A stretch of 64,000 nt of DNA from UBA877 sp034436335 (GTDB lineage Bacteria > Chloroflexota > Anaerolineae > Anaerolineales > Villigracilaceae): NCBI GenBank assembly GCA_034436335.1, contig DAOTVO010000007.1:29666-93665 (forward strand). The letters are read 5' to 3'. Positions 42,257-50,552 of this stretch are shown piece after piece (position 1 is the first letter of the stretch; each line of letters begins with the position of its first letter). Position numbers and translations under genes: made by a program. The notes beneath the pieces were generated by a model. The model saw nothing but the letters and a program-made list of their open reading frames with translations, was not told where the DNA came from and searched no databases.

Positions 42257-44184
42257 CGCTCCCCTCCCCTCGCTCCCTCCGCCAAAGATTGAACACTGTC
42301 CACCGAACACCGAACACCGTTCGCTGTTCACCACCTACTTCTCACTTCTCACTTTCCATTCCCCTGCCCTTCTTACTTCTCAGTTTCTCTTTTTTACTCA
42401 TCACCGCCTCCTGCGCCTCCTGCGCCCCCTCGCCCACGCCCCTGCCGCCCACCCTCACCGCCTCGCAGCCCCCCACCGTCACCGAGACGCCCACCGAAGC
42501 CCCCACCCAGACACCCTGGATTATCACCGCCCCCCCGCAGGCCGCCGAAACCCTCCCGCCCGCCCCGCGCGGGACCTTCATCCTGTCCCTTCCCGACGGC
42601 GGCCATTATCACCTCTTTGCCTACGCGCCCGATTCCCTGCCCCTCACCCGCCTGACGAACGGCAACTGGGACGACATCACCCCCGCCCTCGGCCCCGGCG
42701 GCGAATGGCTGGCCTTCGCCTCCCGTCAGAACGGCTACTGGGACCTCTACCTGCTCAACCTGCAAAACGGCGGCATTCTGCGCCTGACCGACACCCTGAC
42801 CTACGACGGCGCTCCCTCCTGGTCGCCGGACGGAGTCTGGCTCGTCTATGAAACCTACGGCGAGAAAAGCCTCGAACTCGCCATCCGTCCGGTTGCGGAC
42901 CCTTCAGCCGCCCCCATTCAACTGACCGCCGACTCGTTCCTCGACTCCTCCCCCGTCTGGTCGCCCGGCGGGCGGCAGATTGCCTTCGTCTCCGACCGCT
43001 CCGGCGAACCGGAAATCTGGATTGTGGACCTCGACCGCGCCGCCAGCGACCAGTTCATCAACGTCAGCCGCAGTCCGGAGACGGTCGAATCGCACCCCGC
43101 ATGGTCGCCCGACGGCGCGCGCCTGGCCTGGGCCTCCGCCGACCCGTCCACCGGCCTCACCAGCCTCCAGGTCTGGGACACCCGCACGCCCGACGCCCCC
43201 GCCATCCCGGTTGGGAGCGGCGACTGGCCCGTCTGGCAGGATGACGGTCACGTGGCCGCCCGCCTTTCCTCCCCCAACCAGACTTACCTGACCGCTTACC
43301 GCGCGCCGGACGGCCTGCTCTCCCTGCCGCCCGTCCTTCTGCCGGGCGCGCCGGAGGGGCTGACTTACGGCATCACCACCGCGCCCCTGCCGGGCGTCTT
43401 CCAGGCCGCCGCGCAGGTCACGCCCGCCCCGCTCTTCGTCCCTGCGTTGAACCCCAACGCCGACACCCTGCCCGGACGCGTGGCCCTGATGCCGCTGAGC
43501 GGGGTGCAAGCCGCCTACCCACAGTTGAGCGACGCCGCCGATGACGCCTTCGCCGCCCTGCGCGCCCGCGTCGCCCTGGAGACGGGTTGGGACGCCCTCG
43601 CCAACCTCGAAAACGCCTTCGTCCCGCTCACGGCCCCGCTCGATCCCGGCCGGGGCGAAGACTGGCTCTACACCGGTCGCGCCTTCAGCCTCGCCCCGGC
43701 GCTGATGCAGGCCGGCTGGATGGTCGTGGTGCGCGAAGATTTCGGCCAGCAAACCTGGTGGCGCATCTACCTGCGCACACTCGCCCAGGACGGTTCGCAG
43801 GGCCGCCCGCTGACGCGCCTGCCCTGGGATTTCTCGGCCCGCGCCGGTTCCTCCAGGGCCTACGAGGAGGGTGGGGCATGGATGGCCTCCATCCCCGGCG
43901 GCTACTGGCTCGACCTGACCGCCCTGGCCGCGGAATACGGCTGGGAGCGTCTGCCCGCGTTGACCAACTGGCGCACCTACTATGCCGGGACGCAGTTCAA
44001 TGAACTGGCCTACATCCAGGGCAAAACCTGGCGCGAGGCCATGCTCGAACTCTACCCGCCCGAAGCGCTGATGACGCCCACGCGCGTCATCCCGCCTACG
44101 CGCACCCCCACGCGCACGCCGATGTGGTACCGCTCGCCGACCCCCACGCGCACGCCCACCCCGCGCCCCACCAGCACGCCATGA
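42253..44184 (+). CDS. Secreted PD40/TolB-like beta-propeller lipoprotein
   Basis: 643 residues. A hydrophobic segment (about 34-54) ends in ITASCASCAP, a possible lipobox. A Pro/Thr-rich linker (PPTVTETPTEAPTQTP) leads into about four PD40 repeats (LAFASRQNGYWDLYLLN, IAFVSDRSGEPEIWIVD, ARLAWASADPSTGLTSL). A second domain with WDALANLENAFVPLTAPLDP and TNWRTYYAGTQFNELAYIQG follows, and the tail is PTRTP repeats. The first 32 residues derive from a GAACACCGAACACC-type repeat, so the true start could be internal. Likely a cell-surface protein working with the M23 peptidase. Confidence 0.8.
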   Translation: MTLPSPRSLRQRLNTVHRTPNTVRCSPPTSHFSLSIPLPFLLLSFSFLLITASCASCAPSPTPLPPTLTASQPPTVTETPTEAPTQTPWIITAPPQAAETLPPAPRGTFILSLPDGGHYHLFAYAPDSLPLTRLTNGNWDDITPALGPGGEWLAFASRQNGYWDLYLLNLQNGGILRLTDTLTYDGAPSWSPDGVWLVYETYGEKSLELAIRPVADPSAAPIQLTADSFLDSSPVWSPGGRQIAFVSDRSGEPEIWIVDLDRAASDQFINVSRSPETVESHPAWSPDGARLAWASADPSTGLTSLQVWDTRTPDAPAIPVGSGDWPVWQDDGHVAARLSSPNQTYLTAYRAPDGLLSLPPVLLPGAPEGLTYGITTAPLPGVFQAAAQVTPAPLFVPALNPNADTLPGRVALMPLSGVQAAYPQLSDAADDAFAALRARVALETGWDALANLENAFVPLTAPLDPGRGEDWLYTGRAFSLAPALMQAGWMVVVREDFGQQTWWRIYLRTLAQDGSQGRPLTRLPWDFSARAGSSRAYEEGGAWMASIPGGYWLDLTALAAEYGWERLPALTNWRTYYAGTQFNELAYIQGKTWREAMLELYPPEALMTPTRVIPPTRTPTRTPMWYRSPTPTRTPTPRPTSTP

Positions 44185-45365
44185 ACGGGAAAACGCAAAA
44201 ATCCCCTGTCGAGAAGAAGTTCGAAGTCTCCAGATTTCGGCGCGGCCATTGGTCTCGTTGGAGCGGTTTGCCGTTATTCATCCTGCTGACGCTGGCCGCC
44301 TGCGCGCCCGCTCCGCTCGCGGCCTCCGCGCCGGCCGCTTCCTCCACGCCCCCGTCCCCCAGCGCCACCGCCTCGCCGGCCCCCTCCTCCACGCCGGAGA
44401 TTATCGTCCTGCCGCCGCCGGATGAAGCGCCCGCGCCCACCCTGCAGATTCTCTCCGCCCCGCCCTCCACGCAGACGGTGCAAGCGATGCAGTTGTTTTT
44501 CCCCACCATCATTCCGGCTGAGGGTGCAGAATACCGCCCACCGGCCTACCCCGTCCCCTGGTCGCTCTCGCCGCACGATCATTTCTACTTCACCTGGCCG
44601 ATTGCCGCCTCCTACCCCGCCGACCCGGTCTGGGATTATCGCTACGGCGGCACTTACTTCGGGCCAGACATCATCCATACCGGCATTGACCTGCCCGCCC
44701 CACGCGGCACCGACGTGATGGCCGCCGGGCCGGGGACAGTCGTCTGGGCCGGGTACGGTCTCTTTTCCGGCGCGCCCAACAACGTCAAAGACCCCTATGG
44801 GCTGGCAGTCTCCATCCGCCACGATTTTGGCTACAACAACCAGCCGCTTTTCACCGTCTATGCCCACCTGTCGGAGGTGGATGTGGTCCTCGGTCAGCAT
44901 GTAGAGACGGGCGAGGTAATTGGCAACGTGGGCGAGACGGGCGTCACCACCGGGCCGCACCTGCATTTCGAGGTGCGTCTGGGCGAAAACAATTTCTGGG
45001 AAACGCGCAATCCTGAACTGTGGCTCGCGCCGCCCCAGGGCTACGGCGTGCTGGCCGGACGGGTGATGAGCACCTACGGTACGCCGCTGCCTTCGTATCT
45101 GATCACCGCCAAGTCGTTGGCAAGCGGCCACAATTACACCACCTGGACCTACGCGGAACTGAACGTCCACGCCGACGAGTATTATCAGGAAAATGTTGTC
45201 TTGGGAAATCTCCCCGCCGGGCTGTACGAACTCAGCATCCCCTACGGGGCGCTCAACCGCATCGTCACCATCGAGATTTTGCCGGGGCAGGTGACTTTCT
45301 TCAAATTCTACGGTTTTACAGGCTACGATTTCGGCCCGCCGGTCACCCCCACGCCAAGGCCGTAA
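44181..45365 (+). CDS. M23 family metallopeptidase lipoprotein
   Basis: 394 residues. A signal region with the lipobox LLTLAAC is followed by a Ser/Pro/Ala linker. The LytM/M23 domain (about 155-275) has zinc ligands in IHTGIDLPAPRGTDVMAAGP (H-x3-D) and TGPHLHFEVRLGENN (HxH). A C-terminal beta domain (about 290-394) resembles a carboxypeptidase-regulatory fold. It should cleave peptide cross-links in peptidoglycan outside the membrane. ATG overlaps the preceding stop; the upstream in-frame ATG is inside the PTRTP region. Confidence 0.9.
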   Translation: MNGKTQKSPVEKKFEVSRFRRGHWSRWSGLPLFILLTLAACAPAPLAASAPAASSTPPSPSATASPAPSSTPEIIVLPPPDEAPAPTLQILSAPPSTQTVQAMQLFFPTIIPAEGAEYRPPAYPVPWSLSPHDHFYFTWPIAASYPADPVWDYRYGGTYFGPDIIHTGIDLPAPRGTDVMAAGPGTVVWAGYGLFSGAPNNVKDPYGLAVSIRHDFGYNNQPLFTVYAHLSEVDVVLGQHVETGEVIGNVGETGVTTGPHLHFEVRLGENNFWETRNPELWLAPPQGYGVLAGRVMSTYGTPLPSYLITAKSLASGHNYTTWTYAELNVHADEYYQENVVLGNLPAGLYELSIPYGALNRIVTIEILPGQVTFFKFYGFTGYDFGPPVTPTPRP

Positions 45366-45392
45366 AAAACCGTTCCAAAAGAGGGAAAAAAC

Positions 45393-45542
45393 GTAACTGC
45401 CACCCAATGAGGCTGAACTTGTTAATCCGCAGCCAAAGAGGCTAACTTTATCCGCAGATTGCGCAGAGTTACCCTGTGGGTACGATGTCGCCGATTTTCT
45501 CCCAATCTACGGATGATTTCCAAGACCAGGGTAGGCAGTTAC
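45393..45542 (+). mobile_element. MITE copy C (complete)
   Basis: 150 bp between GTAACTGCCACCC (one base deleted relative to the other ends) and GGGTAGGCAGTTAC, same orientation as copy A. Flanking octamers GAAAAAAC and AAACAAAC match at six of eight positions. The right end abuts a perfect terminator stem. Confidence 0.8.
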
Positions 45543-45588
45543 AAACAAACGCAGAGAGCGCCAGAGAGGGCCATCTCTGCGTTTGTTT
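45543..45588. terminator. Perfect 15-bp hairpin after the ABC permease gene
   Basis: AAACAAACGCAGAGA (45543-45557) and TCTCTGCGTTTGTTT (45574-45588) pair fully around a 16-nt loop. T-rich ends exist on both strands, so it can terminate in either direction. Confidence 0.85.
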
Positions 45589-45610
45589 TCCAGGGCATGC
45601 GGGAAAAGGG

Positions 45611-46933
45611 CTACTCGTACTTCAGCGCCGCCACCGGCACCATCGTCGCCGCGCGCAGGGCCGGGTAGAGACCGGAAACCAGGCCGATAAAAGTCGCAAA
45701 AAGCAGCGCAAAGAGCGGCAGCCAGGCCGGCGTATAGACGGCCACGCTGGGGGGCAGTCCGCCTGTCTCGGCTGATTGCTGGGCCAGATAAACCAGCGCC
45801 AGCACGTTCAGCCCCTGCCCGAGCAGCCAGCCAATCAGCACCCCGCCCAATCCGCCCAAGAAGCCGATTCCCGCCGCCTCGCCGAGGAAAATCGCCAGCA
45901 CGTCGCGGTTGGTCGCGCCAACGGCCTTCATCAGACCGATTTCGCGCGTCCGCTCCAGGATGGCCATGGCCATCGTGTTGGCAATTCCGATGGCGGCCAC
46001 CAGCAGGGCAATTGCCCCTACCCCGCCGAAAATGAATTGCAGGATGACGTAGAAATTATTGATTCCCTGAACGAAAGAGAGCGGCGTGTAGGCCTGGAAG
46101 CCCATCGCCGTAATTTGGTCGTTGACTTCCAGCACGTGGTCCACCGAATCCACTTTGACCACCGCCATGCTGTAACCGTTCTTGTTGTAGTTGATACGCT
46201 GTCCGCTGAACCATTCGTTGAAGGCTTTCACATCGTCCAGACGCATCAACACCGACCAGTCGGTCTCGCCCAGGGTTTCGGTCAGCACGCCGGCCACGCG
46301 GTAATTGACCGTCTTGCGAATCTCGTTGCCATCCTGGTCCCACTTGATAAACACCAGCGAAATGTTCTGGTTGTACAGGTCGGGCGGCGGGGGCGGTTCC
46401 TGCCCCGGACGCAGATACGGGTTGTAGAAGTTTTTCGCCACCTGCGGGCCGATGATAATCGTCCCGCGCTCAAGCGTTAACCCACCCTGACTGGCCTCCA
46501 GGCCCAGTTCCGAAAGGTCATTCGTACCCACGCCGATGAAACTGGCATAGCCTTCCAACCGCTTATACTTCATGAGACCGCCGCCCCACAGATATTCGCG
46601 CGGAATCGCCGCCGTCACGCCGGGGATGGCGCGGATGTCATCGAGCGCCTGATTGGTAAGCAAAACCTGCTCGCCGACAGGGACTACCCCTCCTCCGCCG
46701 CCGACATAAGAGACAGAGACTCCCTCGCCATAGGTCGGCGAGACCTGGATGATGGTCAGGTCGCCGATGCCGTACAATTGCTCGGTGGCGTTCTTCTGCA
46801 AGCCAATCGCCAGCGAGACGAGAATCACCACCGCCGCCGTGCCGATGACGACCCCAATCGCCGTCAAAGCCACGCGGCCCTTGCGGCGGTTGAGATTGCC
46901 AAACACCAGGCGCAGGAGGTCGAGGAATTTCAT
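45611..46933 (-). CDS. MacB/FtsX-type ABC transporter permease
   Basis: 440 residues: an N-terminal membrane helix (about 19-45, VALTAIGVVIGTAAVVILVS), a large extracytoplasmic MacB_PCD domain (about 50-290), and three C-terminal helices with the FtsX pattern (MAILERTREIGLMKAVGATN, LIGWLLGQGLNVLALVYLAQ). Such permeases extrude substrates or couple to lipoprotein trafficking. The ATPase is encoded two genes upstream, with the IPT protein in between. Confidence 0.9.
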   Translation of the reverse strand: MKFLDLLRLVFGNLNRRKGRVALTAIGVVIGTAAVVILVSLAIGLQKNATEQLYGIGDLTIIQVSPTYGEGVSVSYVGGGGGVVPVGEQVLLTNQALDDIRAIPGVTAAIPREYLWGGGLMKYKRLEGYASFIGVGTNDLSELGLEASQGGLTLERGTIIIGPQVAKNFYNPYLRPGQEPPPPPDLYNQNISLVFIKWDQDGNEIRKTVNYRVAGVLTETLGETDWSVLMRLDDVKAFNEWFSGQRINYNKNGYSMAVVKVDSVDHVLEVNDQITAMGFQAYTPLSFVQGINNFYVILQFIFGGVGAIALLVAAIGIANTMAMAILERTREIGLMKAVGATNRDVLAIFLGEAAGIGFLGGLGGVLIGWLLGQGLNVLALVYLAQQSAETGGLPPSVAVYTPAWLPLFALLFATFIGLVSGLYPALRAATMVPVAALKYE

Positions 46934-46945
46934 TGGCGAACCCCG

Positions 46946-48637
46946 CTAGCCTTTGCCGCCTGCCGGGTGTTCCAGCGGAACCGGCTCAAAGTTTGGCTGG
47001 TCAGGGAGCGGCGTCTGCGTGGAAACGCCGCTGTCGAGGCCGAGCAATCCCAGGATGAAGCGCCAGAGCTTCTGCCAGAAAGTCTCGCCCTCGGCAGGCG
47101 GGTAGGGCTCCAGCGGCGCGTTCGGATCAGGCATCGGTTCAAAGGGGGCTTCCAACACTTCCACCTTCAGGGTCTGCGTGATGACGCGCGGCTGGTTGAA
47201 GTCGTCGGTGTAGTGGATGGTGACGGACAGGTCGAAGGTCCCGGCCGCGGACGGGATGAAGAGGGCATCCATCGGGAAGTAGCCGCCCACTTCCAGCGCG
47301 CCGACCAAAACCTGGCCGTTTTCAATCGTCCCGCCCGGGGTAGTCACCGTCATCGTCCCCAAAACCGCCGAAGTCTTCCCCAAGTTGACCAACTGAATGG
47401 GAAGCGTTCCCGGCTGGCCGACGTAGAACGGCTCCGGCGGCTGATAGAAGCCGATTTCCACCTGCGGCAGGCGGTAGACCAGCAGGGTGATGACCTGCTC
47501 ATCGGTCGCCGCCGCGCCGCTGGCATCCACATAGATAAACGAAATTTTCATCGGGTACGCGCCGGGATTGGTGCTGACGTTGACAATCAACTCTTGGCTG
47601 GCGTTCATCTTCGCCCCGGCGTCAATGTTTCCGAGCGATTTGACGTTCGAGGCTCCCACCGGCGCGAAATTGCTGAACTCGCCGCTCCCCGCCGAGACGC
47701 CCGGCTGGGGCGTTCCCCCGCTGCCGGACGAACCACCGCCCACAATCATCGTAACGCCCCGCGCCGCCAGCGCGCCGACATTTTCCACCGTCAGCATCAA
47801 GCGGAATATCGTCCCCGGCTGGAGCGGGTCCACGTCCGTCTTGTAATCGGTGATGACCAGTTGGGCACGGCGCACGCCGGTAGGCGTGGGGGTGCGCGCC
47901 GGCGCTCCGCCGCCTCCGCCGCTTTGTGTCTGGGCAACCGGCAGGTAGAGTGTGAACTTCTCGGTGTAAGTCGTCCCTCTCTCATCGTAATACGTCACGT
48001 TCATTTCGAGACTGACCAGCGTCCGCCCGGCCAGCAAGGCCGCCGCGGTCATAGACTGGCTGAGGTCGGCCTTGCCCACCGTCCCCAGGGTCCCCGCCGC
48101 AATCACGCCGCCGTTCTTGAGCATCAGCAGGTCAGGGGAGGTGAAGGTGACTTGAATGCTGTAAGCGGTCGAGCCGCCAGCGTTATCCAGGCTGACATGG
48201 AGGAGGAACTCCTGTCCGTAGGCAATCGCGTTGACGCTCGTGGAATACGAATCGATGACAATCTGCGGACGCGCAAACGGGGAGGGCGTGGCAGTCGGGG
48301 CCTGAACCGTCAGCCCGTCGGCGAGCGTCGCGGACCCGACGCCCGGCACATCCACGCTGACATCGTACACGCCCGGAGCAAATCCCGCCGGAACGAGCGC
48401 CGTCAGCGTGGTCGCGCTGACGTAGGTGGTCGCCAGGGTGGTCGCGTCCAGGCGGACGACGGACGTGTTGGTGAAGTCCGTCCCGGTCACGGTGATGGCC
48501 GCCGGAGCGTTGTTCACCACCGAGGCCGGACTGACAGCCGTCACGGCCAGCGCCGCCAGCGCCGGCGAGGGCGTTGCCAGCGAAAACAGCAAAACGGCGG
48601 CCAAAAGAAGGACAGGAATGAATTTGTTGTTCATCAA
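46946..48637 (-). CDS. Secreted IPT/TIG domain protein of an ABC locus
   Basis: 563 residues with a signal peptide (about 1-29, ending SPALAA). An IPT/TIG domain follows (about 30-112, VTAVSPASVVNNAPAAITVT). Two CARDB-like beta sandwiches are interrupted by Gly/Ser-rich loops (GGGSSGSGGTPQPG). A single hydrophobic stretch near the end (FWQKLWRFILGLLGLDSG) might anchor it. Position between the permease and ATPase suggests a periplasmic/extracellular partner of the transporter. Specific role unknown. Confidence 0.8.
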   Translation of the reverse strand: MMNNKFIPVLLLAAVLLFSLATPSPALAALAVTAVSPASVVNNAPAAITVTGTDFTNTSVVRLDATTLATTYVSATTLTALVPAGFAPGVYDVSVDVPGVGSATLADGLTVQAPTATPSPFARPQIVIDSYSTSVNAIAYGQEFLLHVSLDNAGGSTAYSIQVTFTSPDLLMLKNGGVIAAGTLGTVGKADLSQSMTAAALLAGRTLVSLEMNVTYYDERGTTYTEKFTLYLPVAQTQSGGGGGAPARTPTPTGVRRAQLVITDYKTDVDPLQPGTIFRLMLTVENVGALAARGVTMIVGGGSSGSGGTPQPGVSAGSGEFSNFAPVGASNVKSLGNIDAGAKMNASQELIVNVSTNPGAYPMKISFIYVDASGAAATDEQVITLLVYRLPQVEIGFYQPPEPFYVGQPGTLPIQLVNLGKTSAVLGTMTVTTPGGTIENGQVLVGALEVGGYFPMDALFIPSAAGTFDLSVTIHYTDDFNQPRVITQTLKVEVLEAPFEPMPDPNAPLEPYPPAEGETFWQKLWRFILGLLGLDSGVSTQTPLPDQPNFEPVPLEHPAGGKG

Positions 48638-48648
48638 TCAACTCCCAA

Positions 48649-49359
48649 TTACGCGGCCTGCATGACGGCCGCCTGATATTCGTTTTCCGGCACAATGCGG
48701 CCATCCAGCAGAAAGATTTTATGGGTTGCAAAGCGCACCATGCGCGGGTCGTGAGTCACCACCAGCACCGTGCGCCCGGATTGGTGCAGGTCGGAGAGAA
48801 GTTGCATAATGCTGACGCCGGAGGCTGTGTCGAGGTTGCCGGTCGGTTCGTCAGCCAGAATCAGGAGCGGGTCATTGACCAGCGCCCGCGCCACCGCCAC
48901 CCGCTGCTGTTCGCCGCCGGAGAGTTCATTCGGGCGGTGACCGGCGCGGACGCCCAGGCCGACCCGTTCCAGCAGGTCGAGGGCGCGCTGGCGGCGTTCC
49001 GCCGCAGGGATGCCGGCAAATTGCATCGGGAAAGCGACGTTGTCGAGGGCGTTCATGCTCTGAATGAGATTGAATGCCTGAAAGACAAACCCTACCGCCT
49101 GGCGGCGGAAGAGCGCCAGACGGTTTTCGTCCATTTCATCCAGCCGCTGACCGTTGACCTCGATGACGCCCGTCGTGGGCCGGTCGAGGCCGCCGATGAG
49201 ATGGAGAAGGGTGCTTTTGCCGGACCCGGACGGCCCCATCACCACCGTGAAGGAGTTGCGCGGGATGTCTGCGTCCACCCCCTCCAGGGCGCGGACGAGG
49301 ACGCTGCCCATCTGATAATGTTTCGAGAGACCGCGGATGCGGATGAAAGGGGTTTCCAT
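48649..49359 (-). CDS. LolD/MacB-type ABC transporter ATPase
   Basis: 236 residues. Walker A GPSGSGKSTLLHLIGGLDRP, Q-loop FVFQAFNLIQSMNALDNV, signature LSGGEQQRVAVARAL, Walker B LLILADEPTGNLDT and the H-loop VVTHDPRMV. It powers the FtsX-like permease of this locus. Gap to the IPT gene is 11 nt and to the YIP1 gene 7 nt, so the four genes form one operon. Confidence 0.93.
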   Translation of the reverse strand: METPFIRIRGLSKHYQMGSVLVRALEGVDADIPRNSFTVVMGPSGSGKSTLLHLIGGLDRPTTGVIEVNGQRLDEMDENRLALFRRQAVGFVFQAFNLIQSMNALDNVAFPMQFAGIPAAERRQRALDLLERVGLGVRAGHRPNELSGGEQQRVAVARALVNDPLLILADEPTGNLDTASGVSIMQLLSDLHQSGRTVLVVTHDPRMVRFATHKIFLLDGRIVPENEYQAAVMQAA

Positions 49360-49366
49360 GAACGGT

Positions 49367-50137
49367 TTAGAAGAACGGACGGGTAATCATCATTCCGCCC
49401 AGGCTGGCGCTGAGCGCTCCCAGCCCGGCCTGCGCCGCCAGCGCCACGATAAGACCAATCAGCACGGCAGCGATGGCCTTGGCGGTTGAAAGCTCGTCCA
49501 GGCGCTTGAAACCGAGAACCAGCAGGACAGCGCGCCAAACGAGAAACAAATCCGCCTGTTCGAGCAGTTTAGCAAAGAAGAGCGCGCCGCCTTCTGATGC
49601 GATTACGAAACCAGACAGGCCGGGGCTGGCAATCGTATGACCGATAATGAGCATAAAGACAGCCCGCAGAAGGTCGCGCAGGGCAAAGGGCAGACTGGCC
49701 CAGGCCACAACGTTCAGCGCCGAGGACATCTTGCCGCGCCCGCCGAGCAACGTCGAGATCAGGTGGAACAGACCGCTCAGGATGCTCCAGCCCAGCCACA
49801 AGCCCGCCAGTCCGGTGATGGAGGGGATGACGTACAGGAAGGCCGGTCCCTGCGTGGCTTGCATGGCCTGCATGTAATTGTTTTGCATATCGGGCGACCA
49901 CCATTCCCAGCCGGGGGGCAGGGTCACCTCGCCCATGGCGGCGGCTCTGGCGCGCAGGAAGCCCGTCACGAGGACGCGTATCAACAGCGCAATGCTCAAA
50001 ATCAACATCGGCGTCAGCCAGGAGGATTTCTCCTGCCCGGCCATGCGGTCATATTCCCGGCGCGGATGGAAGAGAAAGGGAAACAGGCGCTTGAGGTCGA
50101 ACCTGCGGATAGGTTCTGCAGAGGAAGTTTCGCTCAT
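49367..50137 (-). CDS. YIP1 family membrane protein
   Basis: 256 residues with five membrane helices in a Yip1-type bundle (WLTPMLILSIALLIRVLVTG near the N-terminus, ALNVVAWASLPFALRDLLRA in the centre). It heads the ABC operon; the likely promoter is TGATACAAT upstream. Yip1 proteins have no settled bacterial function. Confidence 0.82.
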   Translation of the reverse strand: MSETSSAEPIRRFDLKRLFPFLFHPRREYDRMAGQEKSSWLTPMLILSIALLIRVLVTGFLRARAAAMGEVTLPPGWEWWSPDMQNNYMQAMQATQGPAFLYVIPSITGLAGLWLGWSILSGLFHLISTLLGGRGKMSSALNVVAWASLPFALRDLLRAVFMLIIGHTIASPGLSGFVIASEGGALFFAKLLEQADLFLVWRAVLLVLGFKRLDELSTAKAIAAVLIGLIVALAAQAGLGALSASLGGMMITRPFF

Positions 50138-50424
50138 AGACTGCCTCGAAGGAGAGTTGACATACAGGACAGAATGACCAATTGTATCATCTCGTGGTTA
50201 TCATATTGAGACGACAGGTATAGGAAAAAAGTTCCAGAGAATGAATCCCCCAAAACTTCCGACAGCGTTTAAGCGCCGTTAACCGCCCCAAAACAAACGA
50301 TTAACCCGCTCAACATTCGGGCAGGGTACACTGCGCTCATGAAACTCTACTACACGTTGGTCATTTTGCTCAAACTGGCTGCGGCTGCCGTGAGAAGGGA
50401 CAGACCCGGAAGCACCTATCTGCA

Positions 50425-50520
50425 CTATCTTATGAAACAGGTCCTCCTGAACTCTATATAAAGCAATAAGGATTCATCGTCCGGGTGCGCCAGGACGGCC
50501 AGCAAGGTTTTGTTTGTCAA
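50425..50520 (-). pseudogene. N-terminal relic of a PIG-L (LmbE-like) deacetylase
   Basis: In the 415-nt gap 50138-50552 the minus strand from TTG 50520 reads LTNKTLLAVLAHPDDESLLL, with the zinc-binding AHPDDE motif of PIG-L N-acetylglucosaminyl deacetylases, then loses similarity and stops at TAG 50425. Only about 20 codons remain. On the plus strand a 40-codon frame (50339-50461, MKLYYTLVILLKLAAAAVRR) has TACACT 6 nt upstream but overlaps this relic and has no recognised relative. The rest of the gap shows nothing clear. Confidence 0.55.
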
Positions 50521-50552
50521 GATTTTCCATCCGCAGATGAGGCGGGTTTTTC

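Noticed and set aside
50339..50461. Plus-strand 40-residue gene
   Set aside because: No homologue recognised, overlaps the PIG-L relic on the other strand, and rests only on a weak TACACT box.
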